Origin: Phlegmacium glaucopus
Taxonomy: Eukaryota; Basidiomycota; Agaricomycetes; Agaricales; Cortinariaceae
Direction: 5' to 3'
NCBI GenBank assembly: GCA_015039465.1
Contig: MU130619.1
Span: forward strand, 176,000-239,031
Length of the DNA: 63,032 nt
Shown here: in pieces, positions 11,132 through 21,540 of the stretch
Numbering within the stretch: the first letter of the stretch is position 1
Layout of the letters: every line of letters begins with the position of its first letter
Program-made: the position numbers and the translations under genes
The notes under the pieces: model-generated
Told to the model about the DNA's origin: nothing
Databases searched by the model: none
The model's input: only the letters and a program-made list of their open reading frames with translations

Positions 11132-12980
11132 ATGTCATCTACTCTTTCAGAACAGGCTTCCTTGCTTGATAAACTCAATACTACACCCTTGTCCAAATTC
11201 GAAGCGTTCTCAAAAGATACCTGCCCATTCAGAGTCTCGCAGGTTTATGACATCATTCGTTGCTTTGCTGGCATTCATGCTGGTCGTAAATGATTCTCTG
11301 GGGTTGGCCCGACTTTGAGTTCAGCGTTGATAATAACCCATCGAAGTATTTAAACATTAATATTGATTTAGTTGTGGCCATGCCGTGTGGATGTGAGTGT
11401 TGTACTCTCCCCTCCGAGTATAGTGCTGACGTTGTTGAATAGACTTAAGTGTCGACTTGAGAGATGCTATGGGCGATCGATTGTCTTTGAGTGGTGGGTT
11501 TCGTCGTAATGGAGTCCTTTTTGATGTTGGGACTCTGGAGTAAGTGTTTGTGCATTCTTTCGTGGCGTTGGACTCTAAATTTAAATTTGCAGAGAGCATT
11601 CAGCAACACTATCCGAGTCTGCAAGGCAAGCAATCGCTCGGGTCGCGCAACTCTCGCGGTCTGTTCGACTGGTTGCTCTGGAGAGAAAAACCTCTATTCA
11701 AGCCTATATATAATTATGAACCGGCTGAAAGTGCTTGCAGGGTATCTGGTACTCTGGCGGTTAAACGGGTGACGGGTGCGTTCTCTATCACACGATATGT
11801 TCTCCCGGCTAATATTTGCCCACTAGCCAGCCTACCGTGACACATCACGAGTCTTGGACATGGATATGCTAGCTTTTCACATGTTGACCATAAACGTAGG
11901 TTGTCGTGACCATTTAGATTTTTGCCCCGCTGAACTGAAATCATCGAAACGAAATTTTCTCATATCGTTACCGAATTCTCTTTTGGTCCCCATTTCACAG
12001 ATATTGTACAACCACTCGACGACTCTTTCGAAGCAACAGATAAAAGTCAGTTTAACCCTTGTTAAATCATGAATCTATTATTAACCGTCAACTGGATTTT
12101 ATTGCGTTCCAGTACTTCCTACACATTGTCCCAACCACTTAGATTGCCCTCGAACGAACCCTCTACGCGCTAATCAATACAGTGTTACATATTATAAACG
12201 TGAGGTACCGAGGAACCCCCGGAATTTTTTTCAAATTTGGACCCGACCCTCTGTATATCACACTACATCAACGACCTTCCTCCACATTCTCATCCGAGTG
12301 GTCGGCGTTCTTGGAGGCGTCTTCATATGCATGGGTTACACTAATCGCATCACCACGTGTGCTGTTGAGGTCGTTTCCGGTGCAGACCAAGCACCTGGGA
12401 TCGTTGCTGTAGAGTCTTCTGGTGTGAAAGTGGGCTTGAGAGTGAAGTGGGGTGGAAGCGAATTGCGTGCCAGACCCAGGAGTGGTAAATTAGTTCCTCA
12501 AGGTAGTGGTTGGGTCACGGAAGGCGGAAACACTTCACCGTATTCCAGTCACAATAACACCACGCTGCTTCTTACTGGATTTCCTTCACCTGGCATACCG
12601 TCTCCCTACATCAATTCTGCCACTTCAGCTCCCTCTACTCCTAATCCAGCTACACCTGGCTCTGTAGGTCTTGGATATCCGTCAGGTTCATTTGGACCTA
12701 TATCATCACCGGGAGGTATACTGGCATCGGTTAGAGCCTTGGTCCTCCACCTCGGACTCCTCGTTCGACTAGTGCAGGATCTGTTCATTCCCCTCTATCA
12801 CCTGGTCCAACACAAACTTTGTTACCCTCAGATCCTAACGACCCAGGTGTTGTATTGGATATGCCTTCATCTGCATCACATAGTGAGTATCCTGCCTCGG
12901 CTAATCCCTCTAATCGAAACGGGTTTCAAATGACACTATTGCCACCACCTAAAAAAGTTGTCCCGGGGAAAGATGATTGA
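11132..12980 (+). pseudogene. ERV41/ERV46 (ERGIC)-type COPII vesicle protein, pseudogene
   Basis: Pieces of the whole gene can be followed in order: the start (MSSTLSEQASLLDKLN), the first membrane segment (FMTSFVALLAFMLVVND), the lumenal part (GWPDFEFSVDNNPSKYLN; VDLRDAMGDRLSLSGGF; PLFKPIYNYEP; ITSLGHGYASF; DIVQPLDDSFEATDK), the RGTPGIFFKF motif near 12220, the second membrane segment (VVGVLGGVFICMGY), and a Ser/Pro-rich tail ending PPPKKVVPGKDD at 12980. This family (Erv41/Erv46, ERGIC2/3) cycles between ER and Golgi as a cargo receptor. The frame is broken at least near 11205, 11300, 11650 and 12735, and a TGA interrupts at about 11838. Introns with GT..AG ends remain visible, so it is a decayed genomic copy, not a processed one. 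Confidence 0.85.
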
Positions 12981-13725
12981 AGTCCATGTGTTCTTTTGTA
13001 CATAGGAGGGTTGTTATAGGTAGCATTTGATGATGTTAAATGGATTTATATATTCTTTGACCTGGTCGTAAGGAACATTGTTTTTTTTGCACCTGGGGCT
13101 TAATAAATTCTTTTCTTGTTGCCGTCATGTATTGTATCTGACCAGATGGAATTTGCCTCTTATAACCCAATTTCTGACTTGTGGTTGCGAAACATTTATT
13201 TCAGACATGGGAAGAGACAAGAATTGGTGATTCTTTTTTTGCATTCGAAAACAAGGATTGTTCTGCATTCAGCTGACATGGTTCACATTGCATGTCATTC
13301 CAATTTCAAGATATATGCATCCAATGGTAAAAGTTATCATATACTGTTCCTTCAAATGTGCTAATCCCACACTGTTGCGTTTGTCAGGGTACTGTGCCAT
13401 GGAGCAGCAGAGCTAAAGGGACATTTGGGGACCAGAGTCTGGGGACCTGTTTGTCATTTTGTTAAAAATTATATAACATTGGTCAAAGTCCAACTGAAAA
13501 CTGCAATCTGCCAAAAAAATATTTCCTGTCTGCTGTGCAAGCAATATATTTTCATTCCCCAAATTACAATTACAAGCAAAGATATCCAGGAGTATGTGAT
13601 TCCTTTCTGAGCTCTTCCCCACAGCCCAATATATATTTTTTCTGTTTTTGGTTCTTTGCATAGAGTGTGATGATTTAAGTATGCAGTAAAGCATTGGCTT
13701 ATTTCCCTGCTATAGTTGCCAATTA
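12981..13725. other. Intergenic stretch, no gene recognised
   Basis: The stretch is AT-rich with short unsupported ORFs on both strands. It separates the ERV41-type pseudogene from the terminal exon of the GTPase-type gene, which ends at 13726. Confidence 0.5.
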
Positions 13726-14235
13726 TTAGTGCTCATCAACAAATAAAATTGAATCCATACACAAGAGATTGTTCAACACAGTCTGCACAGCCTCCTCAAC
13801 CAGTAATTGACGATTGACATAATCAACATGCAAAAAGTGTTTGACATGTCTCATTACATGAGAGCCCTCAAAAAGGTTTTCAAGTTCAAAAATCTTTTCA
13901 ATTGCTTGCTTGACAGAGGCATCACAGGCTGATTGCTGAAAAATTAGGGCAGCTCTTCCTAAAGAGTTTTTGGTACTTGGTGATTCTTGATGAAGAAAGA
14001 AAGACAAGTGGCCAATAATAGCTGCAACTAACAGGAAAGTTAACATTGAGAGTATGGAAAAAGGTTGAAAGAGATGCATGCCAATTGCACAGTATGTAGC
14101 ATCTTTTAAGTTGAATTTGGTAGATAGGCTGGAAAGCTTGAAAAAAAATGGAATATGAAATTTAGCTACATTCTGGGAGTGTATTGCCAAGGAACAAACA
14201 CTCACAATGGGCAACATAATGTTGGAGACAGAAGC
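13726..14235 (-). CDS. Terminal exon of the GTPase-type gene (membrane-segment C terminus)
   Basis: This is 169 codons plus stop, entered through a TGTACAG acceptor at 14236-14238 in phase 0 (first codons ASVSNIMLPIVSV). It holds a hydrophobic membrane segment (FSILSMLTFLLVAAIIGHL) and a helical tail (ACDASVKQAIEKIFELENLF ... LLVEEAVQTVLNNLL). GTPases of this Agaricomycete family commonly end with a membrane segment plus an amphipathic tail, and the exon lies downstream of the GTPase domain exons on the same strand. I therefore read it as the last exon of that gene, joined through the single-codon microexons at 14366-17236. The assignment is inferred from strand, phase and architecture. The inverted copy and the gap between the two halves make contiguity uncertain. 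Confidence 0.55.
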   Translation of the reverse strand, partial: ASVSNIMLPIVSVCSLAIHSQNVAKFHIPFFFKLSSLSTKFNLKDATYCAIGMHLFQPFSILSMLTFLLVAAIIGHLSFFLHQESPSTKNSLGRAALIFQQSACDASVKQAIEKIFELENLFEGSHVMRHVKHFLHVDYVNRQLLVEEAVQTVLNNLLCMDSILFVDEH

Positions 14236-15152
14236 CTGTACATTGAAATTGATAAAGACTGAATAAAAAAGTAAGTACAGATATAGGAATAAGGCAGAAA
14301 AAAATCACCAAGTGATATTGTATTATAGAGGATTTTTAAAAAAGGTTAAGAGCAATGATACTTACCATCTATAAGCAAAGATATTAGTAGGTAAGCAGGG
14401 AAAAGACAGATGAGAAAGTATTGCACATACTTGCTGTTGAGAAATGTAAGTCATAGGGCTATTGGTAAATAACATTAAATGCTCAACATACATACTGTCC
14501 CAAAGGATATGCCAATCAGGTAAGCAGAATGAAGATATGATTAGTGCACCTACATGCTGTCCAAATAAGAATAAAGTAAGGTGAAAAAATAATAGAGATT
14601 GCTCTGTGCTTGGACTTACCTCCTGTCAAAAGAGTAAGCTAGAGTCAAGGCAGATCAAGATGATCTTGCACTTACCCTCTGTCAAAAGAGTAAGCTAGAG
14701 TCAAGGCAGATCAAGATGGTCTTGCACTTACCAACTGTCAAAAGAGTAAGCTAGAGTCAAGGCAGATCAAGATGGTCTTGCACTTACAAACTGTCAAAAG
14801 AGTAAGCTAGAGTCAAGGCAGATCAAGATGGTCTTGCACTTACAAACTGTCAAAAGAGTAAGCTAGAGTCAAGGCAGATCAAGATGGTCTTGCACTTACA
14901 CACTGTCAAAAGAGTAAGCTAGAGTCAAGGCAGATCAAGATGGTCTTGCACTTACAATCTGTCAAAAGAGTAAGCTAGAGTCAAGGCAGATCAAGATGAT
15001 CTTGCACTTACCCTCTGTCAAAAGAGTCAACTAGAGTCAAGGCAGATCAAGATGGTCTTGCACTTACCTTCTGTCAAAAGAGTAAGCTACAGTCAAGGCA
15101 GATCAAGATGGTCTTGCACTTACAAACTGTCAAAAGAGTAAGCTAGAATCAA
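14236..15152 (-). repeat. Tandem intron/microexon array, left part
   Basis: On the minus strand this is a series of introns separated by exactly 3 nt. Nine units repeat every 56 nt: a 53-nt intron (donor GTAAGTGCAAG, branch CTTAC, acceptor CTCTTTTGACAG) plus a triplet. Triplets, 5' to 3': TTT 15124-15126, AAG 15068-15070, AGG 15012-15014, ATT 14956-14958, TGT 14900-14902, TTT 14844-14846, TTT 14788-14790, TTG 14732-14734, AGG 14676-14678. Diverged introns of 58-63 nt then bracket GAG 14620-14622, CAT 14554-14556, TAT 14492-14494, CAA 14431-14433 and ATG 14366-14368. A 130-nt intron (14236-14365) leads to the terminal exon. No triplet is a stop. The array runs into the N gap. Confidence 0.85.
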
Positions 15153-15538
15153 NNNNNNNNNNNNNNNNNNNNNNNNNNNNNNNNNNNNNNNNNNNNNNNN
15201 NNNNNNNNNNNNNNNNNNNNNNNNNNNNNNNNNNNNNNNNNNNNNNNNNNNNNNNNNNNNNNNNNNNNNNNNNNNNNNNNNNNNNNNNNNNNNNNNNNNN
15301 NNNNNNNNNNNNNNNNNNNNNNNNNNNNNNNNNNNNNNNNNNNNNNNNNNNNNNNNNNNNNNNNNNNNNNNNNNNNNNNNNNNNNNNNNNNNNNNNNNNN
15401 NNNNNNNNNNNNNNNNNNNNNNNNNNNNNNNNNNNNNNNNNNNNNNNNNNNNNNNNNNNNNNNNNNNNNNNNNNNNNNNNNNNNNNNNNNNNNNNNNNNN
15501 NNNNNNNNNNNNNNNNNNNNNNNNNNNNNNNNNNNNNN
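15153..15538. other. Assembly gap (386 Ns)
   Basis: The gap lies between the 56-nt array (left) and the plus-strand GTPase copy (right). It removes exon 1 of the plus-strand copy and an unknown number of array units. Any ORF drawn across it is meaningless. Confidence 1.
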
Positions 15539-15565
15539 TACTGACGTCCATGCCCATGATCTCAG

Positions 15566-16668
15566 ATTGAGTCCTCAGCCCTTAATCCATCGATGGGGGT
15601 AAGCAGTTCTTTTCCTAGTATTGGGTTATGGTTCGATTGATATCCTCACACGGCAGCGTGGAGAGCATGATATCAAGAACGAAATGATATTTGAGAGCAA
15701 CCCTGGGTTTATCTTTCATGATTCCCGTGGTTTTGAAGCTGGTGGTGCTCAGGAGTTGAAGTTGGTACAGGAGTTCATTAAGGAGCGTTCAAAGGCAAAA
15801 AATGTGAAGGAGCAACTTCATGCGATCTGGTATGTTAGTACTTACCTTTAGAGAACAAATTTATTGACAGAGAAAAAACATCCCGGGCAGGTACTGCATT
15901 CCAACAAGTGACGACCGACCAATCACAGCAGCAGAGAAGAAATTTTTCAATGAATGTGGGACAGGTCTTGGTATGTGTGGTTCATCGTATTAATATGTTA
16001 CTGTGAAGGATAAGTCTGTGAAGTACCAGTGATTGTGTTGTGGACCAAGACTGACTCCCTTGATGTTGCTAAAATTAAGCAACTCATGAAGGAAGGTAAC
16101 AGCAGATCTGAGGCAATGCAACAAGCTCCACAAAAAGCTTGGACTGATTTTGAACAGAGTATTCATCAACGATTTGAAGAGTTTAAATATCCACCAAAGG
16201 GATATGTTGTATTTCGAAGTAAGTGTTATAACTATTAACAACTATTTGGCTAATTGTGTTATAGAGATGCATGAGCCTGGAGAAGATTGTACAGACTTGA
16301 TTGAAAAAACAACAGCTGCACTATCTAGTGAAGAATTACAACAGCTCTTTCTTTCAACACAGCAAAACAATGTTGAGCTGTGTATTAAATATGGGGTTAA
16401 AAGGTTGGCAACCATGATATTGTTAAATTCCCACTTTAACATATGTTCTAGAGTTTTAAATGGGAATGAATCAATGGGGTTGGAATATTTTAAGAGGAAA
16501 GAAAGAAGTTGGGCAGATATCATGGCAAAGGTTCTGATATATTATCCACAAATTGTGGTATGTATTTAAGAAGTCTAAAGAAGGAACTAACAGTTGATGT
16601 TGTAGAGTGTTATCTTGAGCATTTAATGCTAAACAGTAAGCAGACTAAGCAGATAATATGGACAGCAT
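15566..16668 (+). CDS. P-loop GTPase, second copy (5' partial, exon 1 in gap)
   Basis: Exons read 15566-15598, 15657-15829, 15891-15970, 16024-16218, 16265-16403 and 16452-16557, then single-codon microexons AGT 16606-16608 and CAT 16666-16668. Exon lengths match the minus-strand copy exactly and all junctions are GT..AG. G3 (DSRG in HDSRGFEAGG) and G4 (TKTD in VIVLWTKTDSL) are intact; exon 1 with the P-loop falls in the N gap. Differences from the minus copy are few (for example AKNVKEQL, VELCIKYGVKR, SWADIMAKVLIYYPQIV) and none breaks the frame. After CAT the sequence switches into the oppositely oriented array at about 16669-16676. It is either a head-to-head paralogue or an allelic contig placed inverted. 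Confidence 0.75.
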
Positions 16669-16675
16669 GTACGTA

Positions 16676-17284
16676 CTGTGAAAAGAGTAATCAGAGTCGG
16701 CAGATAAGATAGTCTTAACTCAATTTTTCAAAAGAGTAAGCTAGAGTCAAGGCAGATCAAGATGGTCTTGCACTTACCACACTGTCAAAAGAGTAAGCTA
16801 GAGTCAAGACAGATCAAGATGGTCTTGCACTTACATCCTGTCAAAAGAGTAAGCTAGAGTCAAGGCAGATCAAGATGGTCTTGCACTTACCTCCTGTCAA
16901 AAGAGTAAGCTAGAGTCAAGGCAGATCAAGATGGTCTTGCACTTACAAACTGTCAAAAGAGTAAGCTAGAGTCAAGGCAGATCAAGATGGTCTTGCACTT
17001 ACCTCCTGTCAAAAGAGTAAGCTAGAGTCAAGGCAGATCAAGATGGTCTTGCACTTACCAACTGTCAAAAGAGTAAGCTAGAGTCAAGGCAGATCAAGAT
17101 GGTCTTGCACTTACAATCTGTCAAAAAAAATTGGTTAACTAACAATCTAACACAATGATCACTCTTTTCCTACACACATGCTGTCATAATATATGTTAGT
17201 CTCAACTGTTAAGCATTAAATGCTCAAGATAACACTCTACAAAATCAACTGTTAGTTCCTTCTCTAGACTTATTAAATACATAC
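16676..17284 (-). repeat. Tandem intron/microexon array, right part
   Basis: It continues from exon 7 of the minus-strand GTPase gene. Introns and triplets in order are: intron 17237-17284 (48 nt, branch CTAAC), AGT 17234-17236; intron 17181-17233 (53 nt, CTAAC), CAT 17178-17180; intron 17118-17177 (60 nt, TTAAC), ATT 17115-17117. The 56-nt units follow with TTG 17059-17061, GAG 17003-17005, TTT 16947-16949, GAG 16891-16893 and GAT 16835-16837. The next unit has four bases, TGTG (16778-16781), and beyond it the units decay into the junction with the plus-strand copy. All eight triplets are sense codons in phase 0 with exon 7. Confidence 0.85.
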
Positions 17285-18509
17285 CACAATTTGTGGAAAA
17301 TATACCAGAACAGTTGCCATGATATATGCCCAACTTCTTTCTTTCCTCTTAAAATATTCCAACCCCATTGATTCATTCCCATTTAAAACTCTAGAAAATA
17401 TGTTAAAGTGGGAATTTAACAATATCATGGTTCCCTACCTTCTAACCCCATATTTAATACACACCTCAACATTGTTTTGCTGTGTTGAAAGAAAGAGCTG
17501 TTGTAATTCTTCACTAGATAGTGCAGCTGTTGTTTTTTCAATCAAGTCTCTACAATCACCTCCAGGCTCATGCATCTCTATAACACAATTAGCCAAATAG
17601 TTGTTAATAGTTATAACACTTACTTCGAAATACAACATATCCCTTTGGTGGATATTTAAACTCTTCAAATCGTTGATGAATACTCTGTTCAAAATCAGTC
17701 CAAGCTTTTTGTGGAGCTTGTTGCATTGCCTCAGATCTGCTGTTACCTTCCTTCATGAGTTGCTTAATTTTAGCAACATCAAGAGAGTCAGTCTTGGTCC
17801 ACAACACAATCACTGGTACTTCACAGACTTATCCTTCACAGTAACATATTAATAAGATGAACCACACATACCAAGACCTGTCCCACATTCATTGAAAAAT
17901 TTCTTCTCTGCTGCCGTGATTGGTCGGTCATCACTTGTTGGAATGCAGTACCTACCCAAAACATTTTTTTCTGTCAATAAATCCGTTCTCTAAAGGTAAG
18001 TACTAACATACCAGATCGCATGAAGTTGCTCCTTCACATATTTTGCCTTTGAACGCTCCTTAATGAACTCCTGTACCAACTTCAACTCCTGAGCACCACC
18101 AGCTTCAAAACCACGGGAATCATGAAAGATAAAACCAGGGTTGCTCTCAAATATCATTTCGTTCTTGATATCATGCTCTCCACGCTGCCGTGTGAGGATA
18201 TCAATCGAACCATAACCCAATACTAGGAAAAGAACTGCTTACCCCCATCGATGGATTAAGGGCTGAGGACTCGATCTGAGATCATGGGCATGGACGTCAG
18301 TATCTGGCACGAACTTTCACCGTATACCTCACCTTTTCACCATTCGGACTAAAGATCGTAGGTTCTCCCGTAGTGTTGCAAAGTCTTCGCAGGATTGTTG
18401 TCTTGCCTGCGTTGGCTCGGCCGATCACGAGAATACGGAATCGAGTAAACATTGATTGCAGCGCCTGAATCTGCTTAGCAGTGAGTTGGGGTTTTGATGA
18501 AGTAGACAT
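17285..18509 (-). CDS. P-loop GTPase, N-terminal exons 1-7
   Basis: Exons: 18333-18509, 18243-18275, 18012-18184, 17872-17951, 17624-17818, 17439-17577 and 17285-17390, summing to 903 nt (301 codons, phase 0). Start is the ATG at 18509 (MSTSSKPQ). Motifs: G1 GRANAGKTT about residue 31, G3 DSRG in FHDSRGFEAGG, G4 TKTD in VIVLWTKTDSL, later LFLSTQQNNVEVCIKYGV. This is the Era/50S-ribosome-binding-like GTPase family expanded in Agaricomycetes, of unknown cellular role. Introns are 46-60 nt. Exon 7 ends with PQIV and is followed on the same strand by single-codon microexons and probably by the terminal exon at 13726-14235. It is transcribed divergently from the arrestin-like remnant of copy B. 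Confidence 0.85.
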
Positions 18510-21410
18510 TGCGAAAGACGGTCTTGTAGATGTGAACGTTAACGATAAGTCGGTCAAAGTACATTGTGACTGTCACCAATTATGGCCTTCTGCTAACTTG
18601 TTGCTAACTAAGTAGAATTCTAATCCTACTTATCGCGTCTTACTTATCGCGACAAAGCCATCTCTTCTCGCAACATTGTTGATATGCCGCCTGCTCAGAC
18701 AACCCCAGAGTCATAGTAGAATCCAACGCCGCACGGCCCGCACCAGAGAAGTGGACGAGATTCGACTGATAACCTTGGCACGACGACGATGCCTTGTTCG
18801 TTTTTATCAAATACTTGTTTTAGTCGTCGATCAAGGGTAGAATTTCCCTCACCTTTTATAAAATTTCAGTCAAAGAATATATTTGATCATTTGTGTAAAA
18901 GCTAAATTTCTTCAACTTGAATCCTCATGTAAGCCGGCAGCGACCTGCACTTTATCGTTAGTGCCCATCTGTGTGTCCACTTCCGTGTTTTCTTCAATGT
19001 TTTGTCTGCATTAAAAAAGTCCGGTTCTTCGCCTTGCAGTAGCTGTACTAAATATGTCCGGATATCTACAGTGTTGCAGATTAATTCGAGACTGGTCGAA
19101 AGCAGAACAAAAAAAATTGTTCACCTTTTTCATCTTCATGGGTCGCTCGTTATCCTGCATGTTGCCACTGATAGTACGGCCCCAACGCATATGACACAGT
19201 AACAAAGGAATCTCCACACACGCAAGGCGAATAGTAGCATCGGGTTCACGCGCATTAGTTGGAACAAGAACTGTAGTGGCTTGAGAAGCTTTTCTTGATC
19301 CCAGAAAGCGTTTGATTTTAACAGGGGAAAAAAACACCTCTAAGTCAAAATCTTGCAAATGGAAGCAAAATGTACGGAGGTGCATCAATACCAGGCCCTG
19401 TTGTTTCGAAGGTGGACTGAGACTGCTCTGGGTTCAGCACTGAGAATGAACAATTTCTTGAAAAGTCGTTATTATTAGTGTTGATGAGTCGGGAAACGAG
19501 TACACTTGATTATAGATGCAACGCCACTCCTCCGAATTTTTGTCTTTGTGTTCGGTGAAAGGAAAGACGTTAGCTAGAGGATATTCTCGGCTTTGAGACC
19601 ATCCGTAGGCTGAGGAGAAAGTAGGGAGAAAGGAGTCAGTTGGCGACCCCATCGAGACAACAGTTTCGAAACCCACACCACTGTCATGTTGGCGAACACT
19701 GGCTAAGAAGTGAGGCTCAGCTTTGCCTGATCGCTTGATAGATCGCAGGATTCAACTACTTGGACGAGAGCGTCGATGAGGAGAGTAACGCTCGCACTTC
19801 TTTGCGTTCTCCGGGTCGGATATGGCACGGGTGCTGGACATGATCCACAAGTGTATAAAGTATCGAGTCTGAGACTTTCAGGGACAAGAGGGTATTGCAG
19901 CATTAGTGCGAAATCGGCATTCAGTGTTTGGACTTCGTTAGAAGCACAAGCCTGCCCGCGCACCACTAATTGTCATTGGCTATAACTTCGCAATTTACCC
20001 AGGCCGACTCTTCGATGGATACCACTAGACTCAAGTTTGCTTTGCGCACACTGTTCTAAAACTGCTTACCAGCTCGACAGCTCAACAGAAGCGCGACGTT
20101 CCGGAGGTCCTTCGTGATTGAATAAAAAATCTAAAATATCGTAAAGCGGTGGGAGGCGCTGCTTTGCGCGGGCTCCTTCTCGGTGGGGTCGGTAGGGCGC
20201 TTCATCCCACTTGCGGATGATGTGTGCTCCTTCCGGAAAAGTCAAACATCGAGATGAGCGATGTCAGCAGAAGGAACTGTCAGAATTGCTTGGACGACTC
20301 AGAGCGACAACCACAAGACGTTCCACAGGTGTTCTGCGCACCTGTTCGCAATAAAACTTGTATTCCGTTTCATCTTATACCTCTTTATATGACATATTAT
20401 CATTGACTGAAGATCCGTCGATTAGTAGCAACCGCAAAGTATTATGAGCAACGGATTTGCAAACAATAAGTCACAAAAAATACAGGGTGGGGGTGGGGGG
20501 CCGGCATCTACACATGTCAGTCGGACGAAAAGGGGAAGGTAGGCTAAAGAAGTAGATGATTAGACTGTTGGATGATGGTGGGGGTTCGTACGAGGTATCT
20601 CTTTCATCAGGACAAACGGGAATTAGAAATCTTCCAGGATTGGCACTAGTAGTAACAAATGAACAACCTCTGGACCTTGAGGCATGGGAAAAAGAAGGCA
20701 TCAATTAGCCCATTGCTGAACGTTAACATTGACAACCTGCTTCGGGAGTTTTGAACTTGTCCAAGTATCGATCTCGTGTACCATAGATCCTGTAGCCGCA
20801 GTTTCACCATCATCATTTGAGCGTCGTAATCCGGAGTATGAAATGTTCAGACGATACACAAACAGACCTAGGTTTCTGTATATCATTGGAAATAATATAA
20901 ATAGGTAGGCAGGCCTCTTGTTTGTCGAAGAAGACATCTTCACAGGTTCCATACACAGCCTCGACATGCCCCTGTGCGAAGACAGAGATAGTTGGAGTGG
21001 TAAAAAGATGGCAAGCGTGATTGGCAGCGAAGCAAGTGTTGGTTGATTGCATGCGAGTGTGAGAATATTTGGAGTCAACCTGATGTAGATTTCTTGCCAA
21101 TTCCTGTTTCGCTCCTCAAACCCAAACGATAGAGGCCTCTAATTGCTTATGAAACAAACAAAAAATCCTCTAGATTTCCTACATCCAAATGTTCCCCTTT
21201 TATTCATATTATAGTCCTCAGCAGCAGGTCAACTTGCTTCAAACAATACCGATATCTCCAGGACTGCATCATATAAAGTGTCAACTTCAACTTCTTGCTT
21301 TGTTTCCCACTTGAAGAAATAAATGTGGTACCGCGGAAAGCCTTTTGGAAGCGATACAGGATCTTTCTTTTTCCTTTATGAAAGATTCGTTGAATACGAG
21401 GAAATCAACG
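18510..21410. repeat. Segmental duplication copy B, intergenic part
   Basis: This is the reverse-complement counterpart of about 58695-61310 (copy D) and the diverged direct counterpart of 5852-8654 (copy A). It links a GTPase start (minus) to an arrestin start (plus). The ORF 19011-19388 (minus) is the counterpart of 60705-61244 in copy D and shares most residues (LRTFCFHLQDFDLEVFFSPV); in copy A the same stretch is frameshifted. No function is recognised for it. Confidence 0.75.
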
Positions 21411-21540
21411 ATGGCGACTCCGGAATTACCAGAGCCCATGAATTCTTCACCCTATCATTCAAAAGTCAAGATTACAACCACTCTTTCGGACCCTACATTC
21501 GTAGCTGGCAACTTTGTATCAGGAAAATTGGATATGGAAT
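21411..21540 (+). pseudogene. Arrestin-like gene, 5' fragment (copy B)
   Basis: It starts with ATG at 21411 and matches exon 1 of the intact copy D gene (PEPMNSSPYHSKVKITTTL through GNFVSGKLDMEC). At about 21540 the match stops and unrelated DNA follows, so only about 43 codons remain. The 5' flank is conserved with copies A and D, which places a duplication or deletion breakpoint at 21540. Confidence 0.85.

Noticed and set aside
14623..15152. CRISPR-like regular repeat array (53-nt repeat, 56-nt period)
   Set aside because: The variable part is only 3 nt, far too short for spacers; the repeat is a complete spliceosomal intron in a eukaryotic gene and no cas genes are present.
15120..15557. 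145-codon ORF across the gap
   Set aside because: It consists almost entirely of Ns.
18510..18557. Extended GTPase N terminus (MTDLSLTFTSTRPSFA-) upstream of 18509
   Set aside because: The upstream start is TTG, not ATG; the ATG at 18509 is conserved in all GTPase copies.
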